From Chloroflexota bacterium (lineage in GTDB: Bacteria > Chloroflexota > Anaerolineae > Aggregatilineales > Phototrophicaceae): a stretch of 64,000 nucleotides of DNA. The notes beneath the pieces were generated by a model. That model saw only the letters and a program-made list of their open reading frames with translations. It was not told the DNA's origin and did not search any database. Positions 1 through 8,138 of the stretch are shown here, in pieces (within the stretch, counting starts at the first letter, position 1; each line of letters starts with the position of its first letter). A program made the translations under genes and the position numbers. Where the stretch lies: assembly GCA_016223085.1 (NCBI GenBank), contig JACRPS010000014.1, positions 137,269 through 201,268 of the forward strand, given 5' to 3'.

Positions 1-1
1 T

Positions 2-316
2 GTGCCAATCCTCGATGATTCTGGCAATATTGTTGGCTACAAGTCCGCGTCGAATGGGGATGTCGTGCTGTCCGCGCTGGATGAAAACACGCTGCAGACG
101 ATTGCTGAGCGCACCGGCGGCATGTACTGGCGTGCCGCCGCTGATGGTGCGGAAATAGCCAGCATCGCCGGGCAAATCCAGCAGCGGGAGGGCAGCCGCC
201 TGGAGAATCGGGCGCAGAATCGCGGGGTCGAACGCTTCGGAATTTTTGTCGCGCTGGCGCTGCTGGCGCTGTCGCTGGACATGCTACTGCCGGAAACACG
301 CCGGGAGGTCGCATGA
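2..316 (+). CDS. Bat-type VWA protein, C-terminal part (truncated by window edge)
   Basis: Only the last 104 residues or so are present. The frame is open at the left edge, so the GTG at position 2 is probably internal. The visible part matches the end of a BatA/BatB-like von Willebrand A protein: a strand ending in a GNIVGYK segment, then a stretch reading TIAERTGGMYW, typical of the last helix region of these VWA domains. A C-terminal transmembrane helix (about residues 80-95) is followed by a short charged tail. The stop overlaps the next ATG by four bases (ATGA), so the gene is translationally coupled to the TPR lipoprotein. The role in envelope stress or MoxR-linked assembly is inferred from the family. 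The MIDAS residues lie outside the window. Confidence 0.72.
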   Translation: MPILDDSGNIVGYKSASNGDVVLSALDENTLQTIAERTGGMYWRAAADGAEIASIAGQIQQREGSRLENRAQNRGVERFGIFVALALLALSLDMLLPETRREVA

Positions 317-1002
317 AGGTTATCTTGATACTCACTGCGATGGCGCTACTGGCAGCAGGTTGTGACGTGAATCCCGCTGAACGAGTGAGCGCGGGCAACG
401 ATCTATACAGCCGGGGCGATTATCTGGCAGCGCTGGCGGCCTACCAGTCGGCGCAGGTGGTCGCGCCGGATATGCCCGAACCCTACTATAATGCTGCCAG
501 CGCGCTGGCGCTTTCCGGCCAGCTTGAGCGCGCTGTTGAAGCGTTACAAATGGCGTTAGAACTGGGCGAGCCGGTGCTAAAGGCAAAGGCATATTACAAT
601 CTGGGCAACGTCTATTTTGAGATGAGCCAGTTCCCTGAGGCTGTACGCGCCTACCAGCAAGCCCTGCTGCTGAACCCGGATGATGCGGACGCGCGTTATA
701 ACCTGGAACTGGCGCTGCGACGCATTGTGCCACCACTGCCGACCAACGAACCGGCGGAAGCAACGCCAGAGCCAACGCCGACCAGCAGCGAACCGGGGCA
801 GGGGCTGCCATCGCCAACACCGGACAGCGCGGCAACGCCGACCCCGCAGCCACCCGAAGGGGAGGCACAGCCGACCTCTGCAACGCTGCTGCCGGACGAG
901 GCACAGCAGTTGCTGGATGCCATCCAGCGCAACCAGCAGACTTTGCGCGACCGCTTGCAGCAGCGAACACCCCAGGCCAACCCACCGGAGAAAGACTGGT
1001 GA
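313..1002 (+). CDS. TPR-repeat lipoprotein of the Bat operon (BatC/BatE-like)
   Basis: This is a 229-residue protein. The N-terminal hydrophobic segment ends in a lipobox-like LAAGC with Cys17, suggesting a lipid-anchored extracytoplasmic protein. Residues about 25-130 form three TPR units; the clearest reads YYNLGNVYFEMSQFPEAVRAY. The rest is a Pro/Thr/Glu-rich linker (about 138-190) and a Gln-rich helical tail. It starts inside the stop of the VWA gene, and its own stop overlaps the start of the BatD-like gene, so all are co-translated. TPR plus VWA plus BatD is the usual Bat arrangement, and the protein probably scaffolds that complex. No catalytic site is expected. Confidence 0.75.
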   Translation: MKVILILTAMALLAAGCDVNPAERVSAGNDLYSRGDYLAALAAYQSAQVVAPDMPEPYYNAASALALSGQLERAVEALQMALELGEPVLKAKAYYNLGNVYFEMSQFPEAVRAYQQALLLNPDDADARYNLELALRRIVPPLPTNEPAEATPEPTPTSSEPGQGLPSPTPDSAATPTPQPPEGEAQPTSATLLPDEAQQLLDAIQRNQQTLRDRLQQRTPQANPPEKDW

Positions 1003-2348
1003 TGAAGTGGTTAGTCATCACGATCATGCTGCTGCTTGTTTGCAGCAAGGTACGGGCGCAGGACGCACCCACCGATTATTACATTGAAGCGTCGGTGGAT
1101 AATCCAACGCCCTTCGTTGGCCAGCAGATCGGCTATACCGTGCGCGTGTACGAAGCAGTGGATTTATCGGAAACTTCACCGCTGTACGAGCCGCCGGATT
1201 TTGAAGGTCTGTGGCGGGTGGACATCCAGCCGATGCCCTACGCCCAGTCGCCACAGCAGATCAACGGGCGCACGTATATCGCCAGCGAAATTCGCACGGC
1301 GCTGTACCCTACCCGCGCGGGTGACATCACAATTGCTCCGGCGCGGGTCATTCTGCCGGAAACGGTATTCCGACCGGAGCAGCAGGTCGAGTCGAACGCG
1401 GTCACACTTCAGGTACAGCCATTGCCTGAGGGCGCTCCGCCCGGCTTCAACGGCGCGGTTGGTCAGTTTGAACTGACGGCGGCACTTGACCGCCAATCGT
1501 TGACGCTGGGTGAGCCGGTGACGCTGCGGCTGACGGTACGCGGAACGGGCAACGTCGAGCAGTTACCTCCGCCGGAGGTGTCCACGCCGGAAGGCTGGCA
1601 GCAGTTCACCACCCCCAGCGCCTACACGGCCACGCAGGATAACGGACGCATCATTGGCGAAAAAGTATTTGAATGGGTGATTGTCCCCAATCAGCCGGGG
1701 GTGCAGGAACTGCCTGCCATTTCGTTTGCCTACTTCGACCCCGCCGCGCTGGCATACCGGACACTGAACACTGCGCCGACGATAATAGAGGTGCTGCCGG
1801 GAAATGCGGGTGTCGCGCCGCCATTAGGAGCAAGCCAGCCAGAAGAATCAACCGAGCGAATGGCGATCAAGCCGGCGCCAGCGGCAGTCATCAATGAAAC
1901 GCCGTCTCCTACGTGGCTATTCTGGCTGCTGTGGCTGATTCCTCCGGCTGCCGCATTCACTAGCGCCGGGTGGCTGGTTCACCAGCAGCGGCGCAGTCGC
2001 AATCGGGCGGCCATCCGCCGGTCGGCGGCGCTGGCACGGGCCGAAGCGCAAATTCAGATGGCGGCCAGCCATTCGCCTCAACAACTGTATCGTGTGCTGC
2101 GGGAGGCGATCATTAGCTACTTCGGCGATAAACTCAACGCGCCACCGAGTCGAATCGGTCAGGATGAGATGCGGCGGGCGCTGGCAGAGCGACCGATACC
2201 GCCAGAAGTCAGCAGGCGTGTGCTGACCTGTCTGGAGCGCGCTAACGAAGGGCAGTACGGACCGGCCAGCACCGTTGACGCGCGGCAGCTTGCCCGGTAC
2301 ACCGCCGACACGCTCAAGCTGCTGGACGCCGCCTGGGAGGCGAAATGA
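1002..2348 (+). CDS. BatD-like membrane protein (oxygen tolerance family)
   Basis: About 448 residues. A signal peptide (first 20 or so residues, ending near RAQD) is followed by beta-rich extracytoplasmic domains containing the PFVGQQIGYTVRVYE and SLTLGEPVTLRLTVRGTGN type segments usual in BatD proteins. One transmembrane helix lies near residues 303-325, then a basic cytoplasmic tail of about 120 residues. A GTG at 999 also opens the frame, but the ATG at 1002 sits 11 bases after GGAG and overlaps the preceding stop, so I prefer it. The end overlaps the next gene by ATGA. The function within the Bat/MoxR system is inferred from the family. Confidence 0.78.
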   Translation: MKWLVITIMLLLVCSKVRAQDAPTDYYIEASVDNPTPFVGQQIGYTVRVYEAVDLSETSPLYEPPDFEGLWRVDIQPMPYAQSPQQINGRTYIASEIRTALYPTRAGDITIAPARVILPETVFRPEQQVESNAVTLQVQPLPEGAPPGFNGAVGQFELTAALDRQSLTLGEPVTLRLTVRGTGNVEQLPPPEVSTPEGWQQFTTPSAYTATQDNGRIIGEKVFEWVIVPNQPGVQELPAISFAYFDPAALAYRTLNTAPTIIEVLPGNAGVAPPLGASQPEESTERMAIKPAPAAVINETPSPTWLFWLLWLIPPAAAFTSAGWLVHQQRRSRNRAAIRRSAALARAEAQIQMAASHSPQQLYRVLREAIISYFGDKLNAPPSRIGQDEMRRALAERPIPPEVSRRVLTCLERANEGQYGPASTVDARQLARYTADTLKLLDAAWEAK

Positions 2349-3094
2349 GGCGCGTGGTGGCACTGCTGATCATCCTGCTAGCTGCAATGCAAACGCTGGC
2401 GCAAGCGGATTCAGGCGCCGTGATGGCACAGGCCAACGCTGCTTACCAGCAGGGCGATTACGAGACTGCCGCGCGTCTGTATCAATCGTTGGTAGATGGC
2501 GGTATCCAGAATAGCAGTGTTTATTTCAATCTAGGCAGCGCCTACTATGAAAGCGGAGAACTGGGGCGCGCGCTGCTAAACTACCGCCGGGCGCAGGCGC
2601 TGCTGCCGCGTGACAATGACCTTAACCGCAGCCTGGCGCGAATTCGGGGCGAACGCACTGACATTCAGGGGGATGAAACTGGCCTGCTGGAAGGGCTGGC
2701 GGCGCTGACCGGCGGTGTTCTGACACTGGCCGAACTCGGCTGGCTGGCGCTGCTGTTATGGTTCGGCTGGTTCGCGCTGCTGCTCGGCTGGATGCTGGGG
2801 GCAGACTGGCGCGAGACGCTGCGCGTGCCGCTGATCGTCGGCGCGGTGCTGGTTGCGGTCGCAGTGGCGCTGCTGGCAAGCCGGCTGTGGGTGCAGGCGT
2901 ACCGTCCGGCAGCGGTGGTCCTTGCCGAACAGGTTGACGTGATGAGTGGGCCGGGGGAACGCTACTTATCGTTGTTCCTGCTTCACGCCGCCGCTGAAAT
3001 TCGTATCGTGGAACGGCGCGGTAGCTGGCTGCGGTTTGCGCTGCCGGATGGCCGTCAGGGTTGGCTGCCGGAAGCGGTGGTAGAACCGGTGTAG
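2345..3094 (+). CDS. TPR and SH3-like domain membrane protein (BatE-like)
   Basis: 249 residues. A signal peptide (cleavage near AQAD) is followed by two or three TPR units (about 27-95, with SSVYFNLGSAYYESGELGRAL). Two hydrophobic segments follow (about 125-150 and 157-178). The C-terminal 65 residues resemble a bacterial SH3 domain: VDVMSGPGERYLSLFLL, then GSWLRFALPDGRQGWLP. This TPR, TM, SH3 order is that of BatE-type proteins. The gene starts within the stop of batD and is the last gene of this plus-strand operon. Its TAG stop lies inside the left arm of an inverted repeat. An SH3 domain outside the membrane may bind peptidoglycan or a partner. Confidence 0.72.
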   Translation: MRRVVALLIILLAAMQTLAQADSGAVMAQANAAYQQGDYETAARLYQSLVDGGIQNSSVYFNLGSAYYESGELGRALLNYRRAQALLPRDNDLNRSLARIRGERTDIQGDETGLLEGLAALTGGVLTLAELGWLALLLWFGWFALLLGWMLGADWRETLRVPLIVGAVLVAVAVALLASRLWVQAYRPAAVVLAEQVDVMSGPGERYLSLFLLHAAAEIRIVERRGSWLRFALPDGRQGWLPEAVVEPV

Positions 3095-3119
3095 GGACAT
3101 GGCGCCGCCGTGTCCCTAC
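3091..3119. repeat. Intergenic palindrome, hairpin between convergent genes
   Basis: Arms GTAGGGACA (3091-3099) and TGTCCCTAC (3111-3119) are perfectly complementary, and the GC-rich middle can extend the stem. It overlaps the stop codon of the BatE-like gene and lies 9 bases from the sucD stop. There is no T-run, so factor-independent termination is uncertain. Its GTAGGG...CCCTAC form resembles palindromes at 22280 and 44972. Confidence 0.6.
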
Positions 3120-3127
3120 CAATGCGC

Positions 3128-3985
3128 CTAGTGCAGCAAGGATGGAATCTGCTCTGGATTGTCCGCTACGCGGACACCGGCGGATAGCAGCGCCTCGATC
3201 TTTTCGGTGGCTGTGCCTTCGCCGCCTTCGATGATTGCGCCGGCGTGGCCCATGCGGGTGCCGGGCGGGGCGCTCTTGCCCGCGATGAAGGCCGCGACGG
3301 GTTTGGTCATATGCGCCCGGATAAACTCGGCAGCATCCACTTCGGCGCGACCACCGATTTCACCGATGAGCACCACTTTTTCCGTTTCGGGGTCTTCTTC
3401 AAACATTTGCAGCGTTTCAACAAAGTTGGTGCCGATGATCGGGTCGCCACCGATGCCAACGCAGGTCGTCTGGCCCCAACCGGCGTTGGTCAGCGCGTAG
3501 ACCACCTCGTACGTCAGCGTGCCACTTTTTGACACCACGCCGACGTTGCCGGGTTTGGCGATGTAGCCCGGCATGATGCCGATTTTGGCGATGCCGGGCG
3601 CCAGCAGGCCGGGACAGTTGGGGCCGATCAGTCGGCTGTTGCTGTGCTTGAGGTATTCGTACACCTTCATCATGTCGAGGATCGGAATCCCTTCGGTGAT
3701 GCATACAATTAGTTCAATGCCCGCGTCTATTGCTTCGTAGATCGCGTCCGGCGCGTAGGGCGCAGCGACGTAGATGATGCTGGCGTTCGCGCCGGTGGCG
3801 TCCACCGCTTTTTTGACATTATCAAACACCGGCTTGCCGTGTACCCATTCACCGCCCTTGCCGGGTGTGACGCCGGCGACCAGGTTCGTGCCATAGTCAA
3901 TCATCTGTTTGGTATGGAAGCTGCCCTCGCGCCCGGTGATGCCCTGAACGATCAGGCGCGTGTCTTTGCTAACCAGAATTGCCAT
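3128..3985 (-). CDS. sucD: Succinyl-CoA ligase (ADP-forming) subunit alpha
   Basis: 285 residues, the normal length. With SucC it interconverts succinyl-CoA and succinate with nucleotide phosphorylation in the TCA cycle. The N-terminal CoA-binding Rossmann domain shows [13 protein letters not shown] and TPGKGG. The phosphohistidine loop is [10 protein letters not shown] near residue 246, with His247 as the expected phosphorylated residue. The ATG lies three bases after the sucC stop, so the pair is an operon. It converges on the Bat operon, with a shared palindrome between them. Nothing looks damaged. Confidence 0.95.
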   Translation of the reverse strand: MAILVSKDTRLIVQGITGREGSFHTKQMIDYGTNLVAGVTPGKGGEWVHGKPVFDNVKKAVDATGANASIIYVAAPYAPDAIYEAIDAGIELIVCITEGIPILDMMKVYEYLKHSNSRLIGPNCPGLLAPGIAKIGIMPGYIAKPGNVGVVSKSGTLTYEVVYALTNAGWGQTTCVGIGGDPIIGTNFVETLQMFEEDPETEKVVLIGEIGGRAEVDAAEFIRAHMTKPVAAFIAGKSAPPGTRMGHAGAIIEGGEGTATEKIEALLSAGVRVADNPEQIPSLLH

Positions 3986-3988
3986 GAT

Positions 3989-5167
3989 TTACTGCGCTCC
4001 TCTTTCGGCTGCCAGCGCCTTACGGGCGTATTCAACCGCTTTTTTGGCCGCCTCGGTCAGCGTTGCGGCGCTTGTCAAATTTGGAATATTGGCGTTGTCA
4101 ATGATGGCGCGCCCTTCTTCGGCATTCGTGCCCACCAGCCGGATGACCATCGGTAGCCTGGTGGGAACTTCGTTCAGGGCTTCGAGGATACCCCGTGCCA
4201 CCTCGTCACCGCGCGTGATGCCGCCGAAGATGTTAAACAGCACGGATTTCACGTTTGGGTCAGACAGGATAATCCGCAGCGCCGCCGCAACCTTCGAGGC
4301 TTGCGCGCCGCCGCCAATGTCCAGGAAGTTCGCCGGGCCAATTTCTTCACCGCCGTAGAGCCGGGTCATGTCCATCGTCGTCATCGCCAGCCCCGCGCCG
4401 TTGACCATACAGCCGATCTGCCCGTTGAGTTTCACGTAACTGATGCCTGCCAGCCGTGCTTCCGTTTCCTCTTTTGGTTCAGCATCGGTGTCGCGCATCT
4501 CAGCCAACTGTGGCTGCCGGTAGAGCGCGTTGTCGTCAATAATCATCTTGCCATCGAGTGCGAGAAGCTGGTTTTCTTTGGTAATCACCAGCGGGTTGAT
4601 CTCTGCCAGCACTGCATCACTGGCGACGTAACATTTGTACAGGTTGGTCGCAATTTTGCTGAAGGCGCGCCAGTGTTCGTAGGGCAGGTTAATCCCGCTG
4701 GCGAGGTTGCGCGTCTGGTAATCGAGCAGGCCGAGGAAGGGATCAATCCGTTCGCGGATGATGGCGTCCGGCTTGTCACGGGCAACCTGTTCGATTTCGA
4801 CACCGCCTTCGGACGAGGCCATAATCACCGGCTTGCCGGCGGCGCGGTCGTTGGTGACGCCGAGGTATATTTCCTGGCCGATGTTAGCGGCGGGGTCAAT
4901 CAGAACCTTACGGACCGTCAAACCTTTGATTTTCATGCCCAGGATTTGATTGGCGTATTCTTCCGCCTGTTCCGGCGTGCGTGCGACCTTAATGCCGCCG
5001 GCCTTGCCACGTCCGCCGACGAGCACCTGCGCTTTAACGACAACCGGACAGCCCAGTTCGCGGGCGATTTCATAGGCCTCCTGGGGAGTGCTGGCCGTTT
5101 TGCCGCGTGGAATCGGGATGCCAAACTCCGCAAAGCGGAACTTCGATTGGTATTCGTGCAGATTCAA
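3989..5167 (-). CDS. sucC: Succinyl-CoA ligase subunit beta
   Basis: 392 residues, the usual length for the beta subunit, with an ATP-grasp fold at the N-terminus and a CoA-ligase domain at the C-terminus. It opens with the canonical MNLHEYQSK and carries GGRGKAGG (nucleotide loop), EINPLV, and [13 protein letters not shown] near the C-terminus. The start is TTG at 5167. A strong GGAGGT ribosome-binding site six bases upstream and the canonical N-terminus decide it. A TATACT hexamer, a possible -10, lies about 30 bases further upstream without a convincing -35. It is co-transcribed with sucD. Confidence 0.95.
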   Translation of the reverse strand: MNLHEYQSKFRFAEFGIPIPRGKTASTPQEAYEIARELGCPVVVKAQVLVGGRGKAGGIKVARTPEQAEEYANQILGMKIKGLTVRKVLIDPAANIGQEIYLGVTNDRAAGKPVIMASSEGGVEIEQVARDKPDAIIRERIDPFLGLLDYQTRNLASGINLPYEHWRAFSKIATNLYKCYVASDAVLAEINPLVITKENQLLALDGKMIIDDNALYRQPQLAEMRDTDAEPKEETEARLAGISYVKLNGQIGCMVNGAGLAMTTMDMTRLYGGEEIGPANFLDIGGGAQASKVAAALRIILSDPNVKSVLFNIFGGITRGDEVARGILEALNEVPTRLPMVIRLVGTNAEEGRAIIDNANIPNLTSAATLTEAAKKAVEYARKALAAERGAQ

Positions 5168-5248
5168 GGATAGACCTCCGCTGGTAATAACAAATCAGGG
5201 CAAACCAGACCTAGAGTATAACCAGCGGTGGGGGTTTTGCATAACCGT

Positions 5249-5533
5249 CTAGCGCAGTTCAATGCGATGGCGCGTCACGTAAATGTGGGGAAAATACGTT
5301 TCGATCCAGTCCAGCACATTGTGGAGCACCTGCCGCGCGTGAGGGGCGGAATTGCTGACGATGGCGATGCCGATCACCGCTGACTGCCACAAATCCATAT
5401 TATCAACTTCAGCGGCGGAAACGCTGAAGGTGTTGTGCAGCCGCGCCAGCAGCGATTTCACAACGCTGCGTTTGTCTTTCAGCGAGGTTGCATCCGGGAG
5501 ATGAAGTTCGATTTCAAGGACAGCGATTATCAT
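5249..5533 (-). CDS. DUF503 family protein (YlxP-like)
   Basis: 94 residues from the ATG at 5533. A longer reading exists, but family members start at MIIAVLEIELHLP. The SLKDKRSVVKSLLARLHNTF segment and the VSAAEVDNMDLWQSAVIGIAIVSN segment are diagnostic of DUF503, a small ferredoxin-like fold often found near ribosome-maturation genes. Its precise function is not established. Here it is a single gene, divergent from the receiver-only regulator. Only a poor ribosome-binding site is visible. Confidence 0.82.
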   Translation of the reverse strand: MIIAVLEIELHLPDATSLKDKRSVVKSLLARLHNTFSVSAAEVDNMDLWQSAVIGIAIVSNSAPHARQVLHNVLDWIETYFPHIYVTRHRIELR

Positions 5534-5602
5534 ATGGCTTGTTGATGGTTTAAGAAAAGCGTGATTTCCGGCCTGATTTCCGCATGACAACCTGATAATT
5601 CA

Positions 5603-5632
5603 TGGACATCGTTAAGCCGCTTATGGTAGACT
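5603..5632 (+). promoter_or_regulatory. Candidate sigma70-type promoter for the response regulator
   Basis: A -35-like TGGACA (5603-5608) and a -10-like TAGACT (5627-5632) are separated by 18 bases, about 50 bases before the regulator's ATG. This is read by eye only. Confidence 0.4.
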
Positions 5633-5684
5633 GGGAACAGGATATTGATTCTTCCATCACCCCGTGCCGGAGGCACGCTGCCGT

Positions 5685-6068
5685 ATGGTACCCGTCCGCG
5701 TCGTATGCATTGAAGACGAGCCGGAGATGATTGATCTGGTTCGGCTTATTCTATCACGGGAAGGCTACGAAGTAATCGGCGCGCCCGGCGGCGTTAAGGG
5801 GTTGGAGACGGTTGAAGACCTGTCACCGGACCTGGTGCTGCTGGACCTGATGATGCCGGACATGGACGGTTGGGAAGTCTACCAGCGGATGAAGGCTAAC
5901 CCGAATACCAAACACATTCCGGTGATCGTTGTGACAGCACGGGCGCAGAGCATTGATAAGGTGCTGGGGCTGCACATCGCCAAAGTGGACGATTACATCA
6001 CCAAGCCGTTTGGTCCGGCGGAACTGCTCAGTAGCATCCAGCGAGTGCTGGCGAATCACCGTCATTAA
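5685..6068 (+). CDS. Single-domain response regulator (receiver only)
   Basis: 127 residues comprising one CheY-like receiver domain and nothing else. The acidic pocket is D11/E12, the phospho-acceptor is D54 in LLDLMMPDMDGW, the switch Thr is T84, and the conserved Lys is K107 in DDYITKPFG. An upstream GTG at 5664 keeps the frame open, but the ATG at 5685 sits 11 bases after GGAGG and gives a canonical N-terminus. No output domain is present, so it must act on a protein partner or in a phosphorelay. No histidine kinase lies nearby. A strong terminator follows, so it is monocistronic. Confidence 0.88.
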   Translation: MVPVRVVCIEDEPEMIDLVRLILSREGYEVIGAPGGVKGLETVEDLSPDLVLLDLMMPDMDGWEVYQRMKANPNTKHIPVIVVTARAQSIDKVLGLHIAKVDDYITKPFGPAELLSSIQRVLANHRH

Positions 6069-6087
6069 TACTGCCACGATTGATGTT

Positions 6088-6116
6088 GAGCTTCCTGGGC
6101 CAGGGAAGCTCTTTTT
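6088..6116 (+). terminator. Rho-independent terminator after the response regulator
   Basis: Perfect stem GAGCTTCC (6088-6095) with GGAAGCTC (6104-6111), eight-base loop, followed directly by TTTTTG. It lies 20 bases after the stop codon. Confidence 0.85.
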
Positions 6117-6144
6117 GTTTAACCTCGGTCTCATATGTTATGAT
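6115..6144 (+). promoter_or_regulatory. Candidate promoter for the LysM operon
   Basis: TTGTTT (6115-6120) and TATGAT (6139-6144) are spaced 18 bases apart, about 80 bases before the LysM gene. The -35 overlaps the T-run of the preceding terminator. Confidence 0.45.
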
Positions 6145-6225
6145 TGCCGACTGCTGGACAGACCGTGTTCAAACATGAACCTGTAAAAACCATCTTACCG
6201 GCGCTGCCTGACTTCAGGAGTTCTT

Positions 6226-7761
6226 ATGAAACGACTAGCTATGCGCCTCGTTCTCATCGTTCTGCTGGTTGGTTTTGTTGCGCCTGCGGTGCTCCAGGCG
6301 CAGGGGAATAATCTGCTGACAAACCCCGGCTTCGAACCGCCATTTTCGACCCTGACCGGCACGCCACCTCGGCAGGTAGCACAGGGGTGGACACCCTGGC
6401 ATCTCACTGGCGGCCAGTCGGCTTCGGAGAATATTCAGCCGGAATATTACCCGGCCACCGATACCACCAACGGCCTGGGTGTGCCGCGCATCCGTAGCGG
6501 CTCGGACGCGCAGCAGTATTTTACGTTTTTTGCGACGCACGATGGCGGGTTGTACCAGCGCGTGACCGGCATCACGCCGGGGGCGCAACTGAACTTCAGC
6601 GCCTACGTGTACGTGTGGTCCAGCACCTACGATGACGTGAACCGGAGTGAAGCGCCCGGCGGGGTGGTGGTGCAGGTGGGGATTGACCCAACCGGTGGCA
6701 CCAGCGGCGACAGCAGCAATATCGTCTGGTCGCAGCCCGGCGTGCAGTACGATGCTTATAATCAGTACAGCGTAACCGCGACGGCGCAGAGCAGCGCTGT
6801 AACCGTGTTTGTGCGGACTACCGTCACCGAACCTGTAAAAAACAATAATATTTATGTGGATGATGCCTCGCTGACTGTTGCCGGCGCGCCAACGCAGGCG
6901 CCAACCGCGACTGCGACCCGCACGACAATGCCGCCAACCGCGACGCCGACCCTAGTACCAACGTCCATCCCAACCAACGTTCCCGTGGCAACCGCGACGC
7001 AGCCGGGCGCGGCGACGCTACCGCCAACCAGCACCCTGCCGCCAACCGCCACGCTGCCACCGACTGATACGTCGGTGCCGGCGTCAGCCACTCCGACGCA
7101 GGATGTGTTGGTTCCGACAGCCACGCCGATTACCCCTATACCAACGGCTACCGGACAGGCGCCACCGACGCCGGTGAGCAGTGATCTGCCCGGTACAGTG
7201 TTCCATACCGTTCGCACCGGCGATACGGTTGGTCAGCTTGCGGCGCTGTATGGCAGCACCACCCCGGCGATCATCCAGGCCAACGGGCTGAACCAGAGTG
7301 CCTTCATCCGCGTAGGGCAGGTGCTGGCTATCCCGGTTCGCGTGCCAAACCCGGCGACAGCGACGCCGACACCCACATCTGCCGTTGTGATTATCGTCAC
7401 TGCGACGCCGGTAGCGCCGGATACGGGCGGCAATCTGGTGTATGTGGTGAGGCCGGGCGATACGCTGTTCCGTATTGCCGTGCGGTTTAATACTACTGTC
7501 GCCACGCTGGCGCGCGCCAACGGCATCACGAATCCCAATATCATCCGCATCGGGCAGCGGCTGAATATCCCCACCGGCGGTGTCATCGTTCCGACGCCCA
7601 CACCGCCGCCTGCCGGCCCAGTGAGCTACGTGGTGCAGCCGGGTGATACGCTGTTCCGCATCGCCGTGCGCTTCCGCGTACCGGTGTCCCGCCTGATTCA
7701 GGCCAACGGCATTGCTGACCCGAACCTGATCTTTGTGGGGCAAACGCTGGTGATCCCATGA
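6226..7761 (+). CDS. Secreted protein with three LysM domains
   Basis: 511 residues. The signal peptide is residues 1-26 (cleavage after LQA). Residues about 28-215 form a beta-rich domain opening with NLLTNPGFEPP, as in carbohydrate-binding jelly-roll modules. A Pro/Thr/Ala-rich linker with PTAT repeats covers about 216-320. LysM domains lie at about 324-369, 404-450 and 465-511; the last two share a PGDTLFRIAVRF core. LysM binds peptidoglycan or chitin-like glycans. No catalytic domain is visible. The ATG has CAGGAG six bases upstream. The stop overlaps the DUF192 start (ATGA), and the gene heads a three-gene wall-associated operon. Confidence 0.85.
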   Translation: MKRLAMRLVLIVLLVGFVAPAVLQAQGNNLLTNPGFEPPFSTLTGTPPRQVAQGWTPWHLTGGQSASENIQPEYYPATDTTNGLGVPRIRSGSDAQQYFTFFATHDGGLYQRVTGITPGAQLNFSAYVYVWSSTYDDVNRSEAPGGVVVQVGIDPTGGTSGDSSNIVWSQPGVQYDAYNQYSVTATAQSSAVTVFVRTTVTEPVKNNNIYVDDASLTVAGAPTQAPTATATRTTMPPTATPTLVPTSIPTNVPVATATQPGAATLPPTSTLPPTATLPPTDTSVPASATPTQDVLVPTATPITPIPTATGQAPPTPVSSDLPGTVFHTVRTGDTVGQLAALYGSTTPAIIQANGLNQSAFIRVGQVLAIPVRVPNPATATPTPTSAVVIIVTATPVAPDTGGNLVYVVRPGDTLFRIAVRFNTTVATLARANGITNPNIIRIGQRLNIPTGGVIVPTPTPPPAGPVSYVVQPGDTLFRIAVRFRVPVSRLIQANGIADPNLIFVGQTLVIP

Positions 7762-8138
7762 GCGCGAAGTGGCGGGTGCTGCGGAACGCGCGCACCGGCA
7801 GGGTAGTGCTGGACCGCGTGAAGCTCTGTGATTCATTCTGGTGCCGGTTTCGTGGACTGCAACTGGTACGCCACCTGCCGGAAAACGAAGGACTGTTGTT
7901 TGTGACCAGCAGCGAGAGCCGCGCCAATACCACCATCCACATGCTGTTTATGCTGTTCAGTATTGGTGTGGTCTGGCTGGATGCGTCCGGCAGGGTAGTA
8001 GACAAAACGCTGGCAAAACCCTGGCGTCCCGCCTACGCGCCGCAGAAGCCCGCGCAGTACTTTGTTGAGGCCAGACCGTCAATACTGGAACGGGTGCAGG
8101 TTGGCGATACGCTGCGTTTTGATGAGGTTGTTTCATGA
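7758..8138 (+). CDS. DUF192 family protein
   Basis: 126 residues. The features of DUF192 are visible: a CDSFWCRFRGLQ segment near the start, then TTIHMLFMLFSIGVVWLDASGRVVDK, and a PAQYFVEA segment near the end. This small beta-barrel family has no settled function. Members are often exported, but no signal peptide is evident here. The gene overlaps both neighbours by four bases, so it is translationally coupled between two LysM proteins. That fixed position suggests a wall-related role, which is inference only. Confidence 0.85.
   Translation: MSAKWRVLRNARTGRVVLDRVKLCDSFWCRFRGLQLVRHLPENEGLLFVTSSESRANTTIHMLFMLFSIGVVWLDASGRVVDKTLAKPWRPAYAPQKPAQYFVEARPSILERVQVGDTLRFDEVVS

Noticed and set aside
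4301-5173. 290-codon plus-strand frame opposite sucC
   Set aside because: Shadow of sucC. sucC itself has a canonical N-terminus, ribosome-binding site and all motifs.
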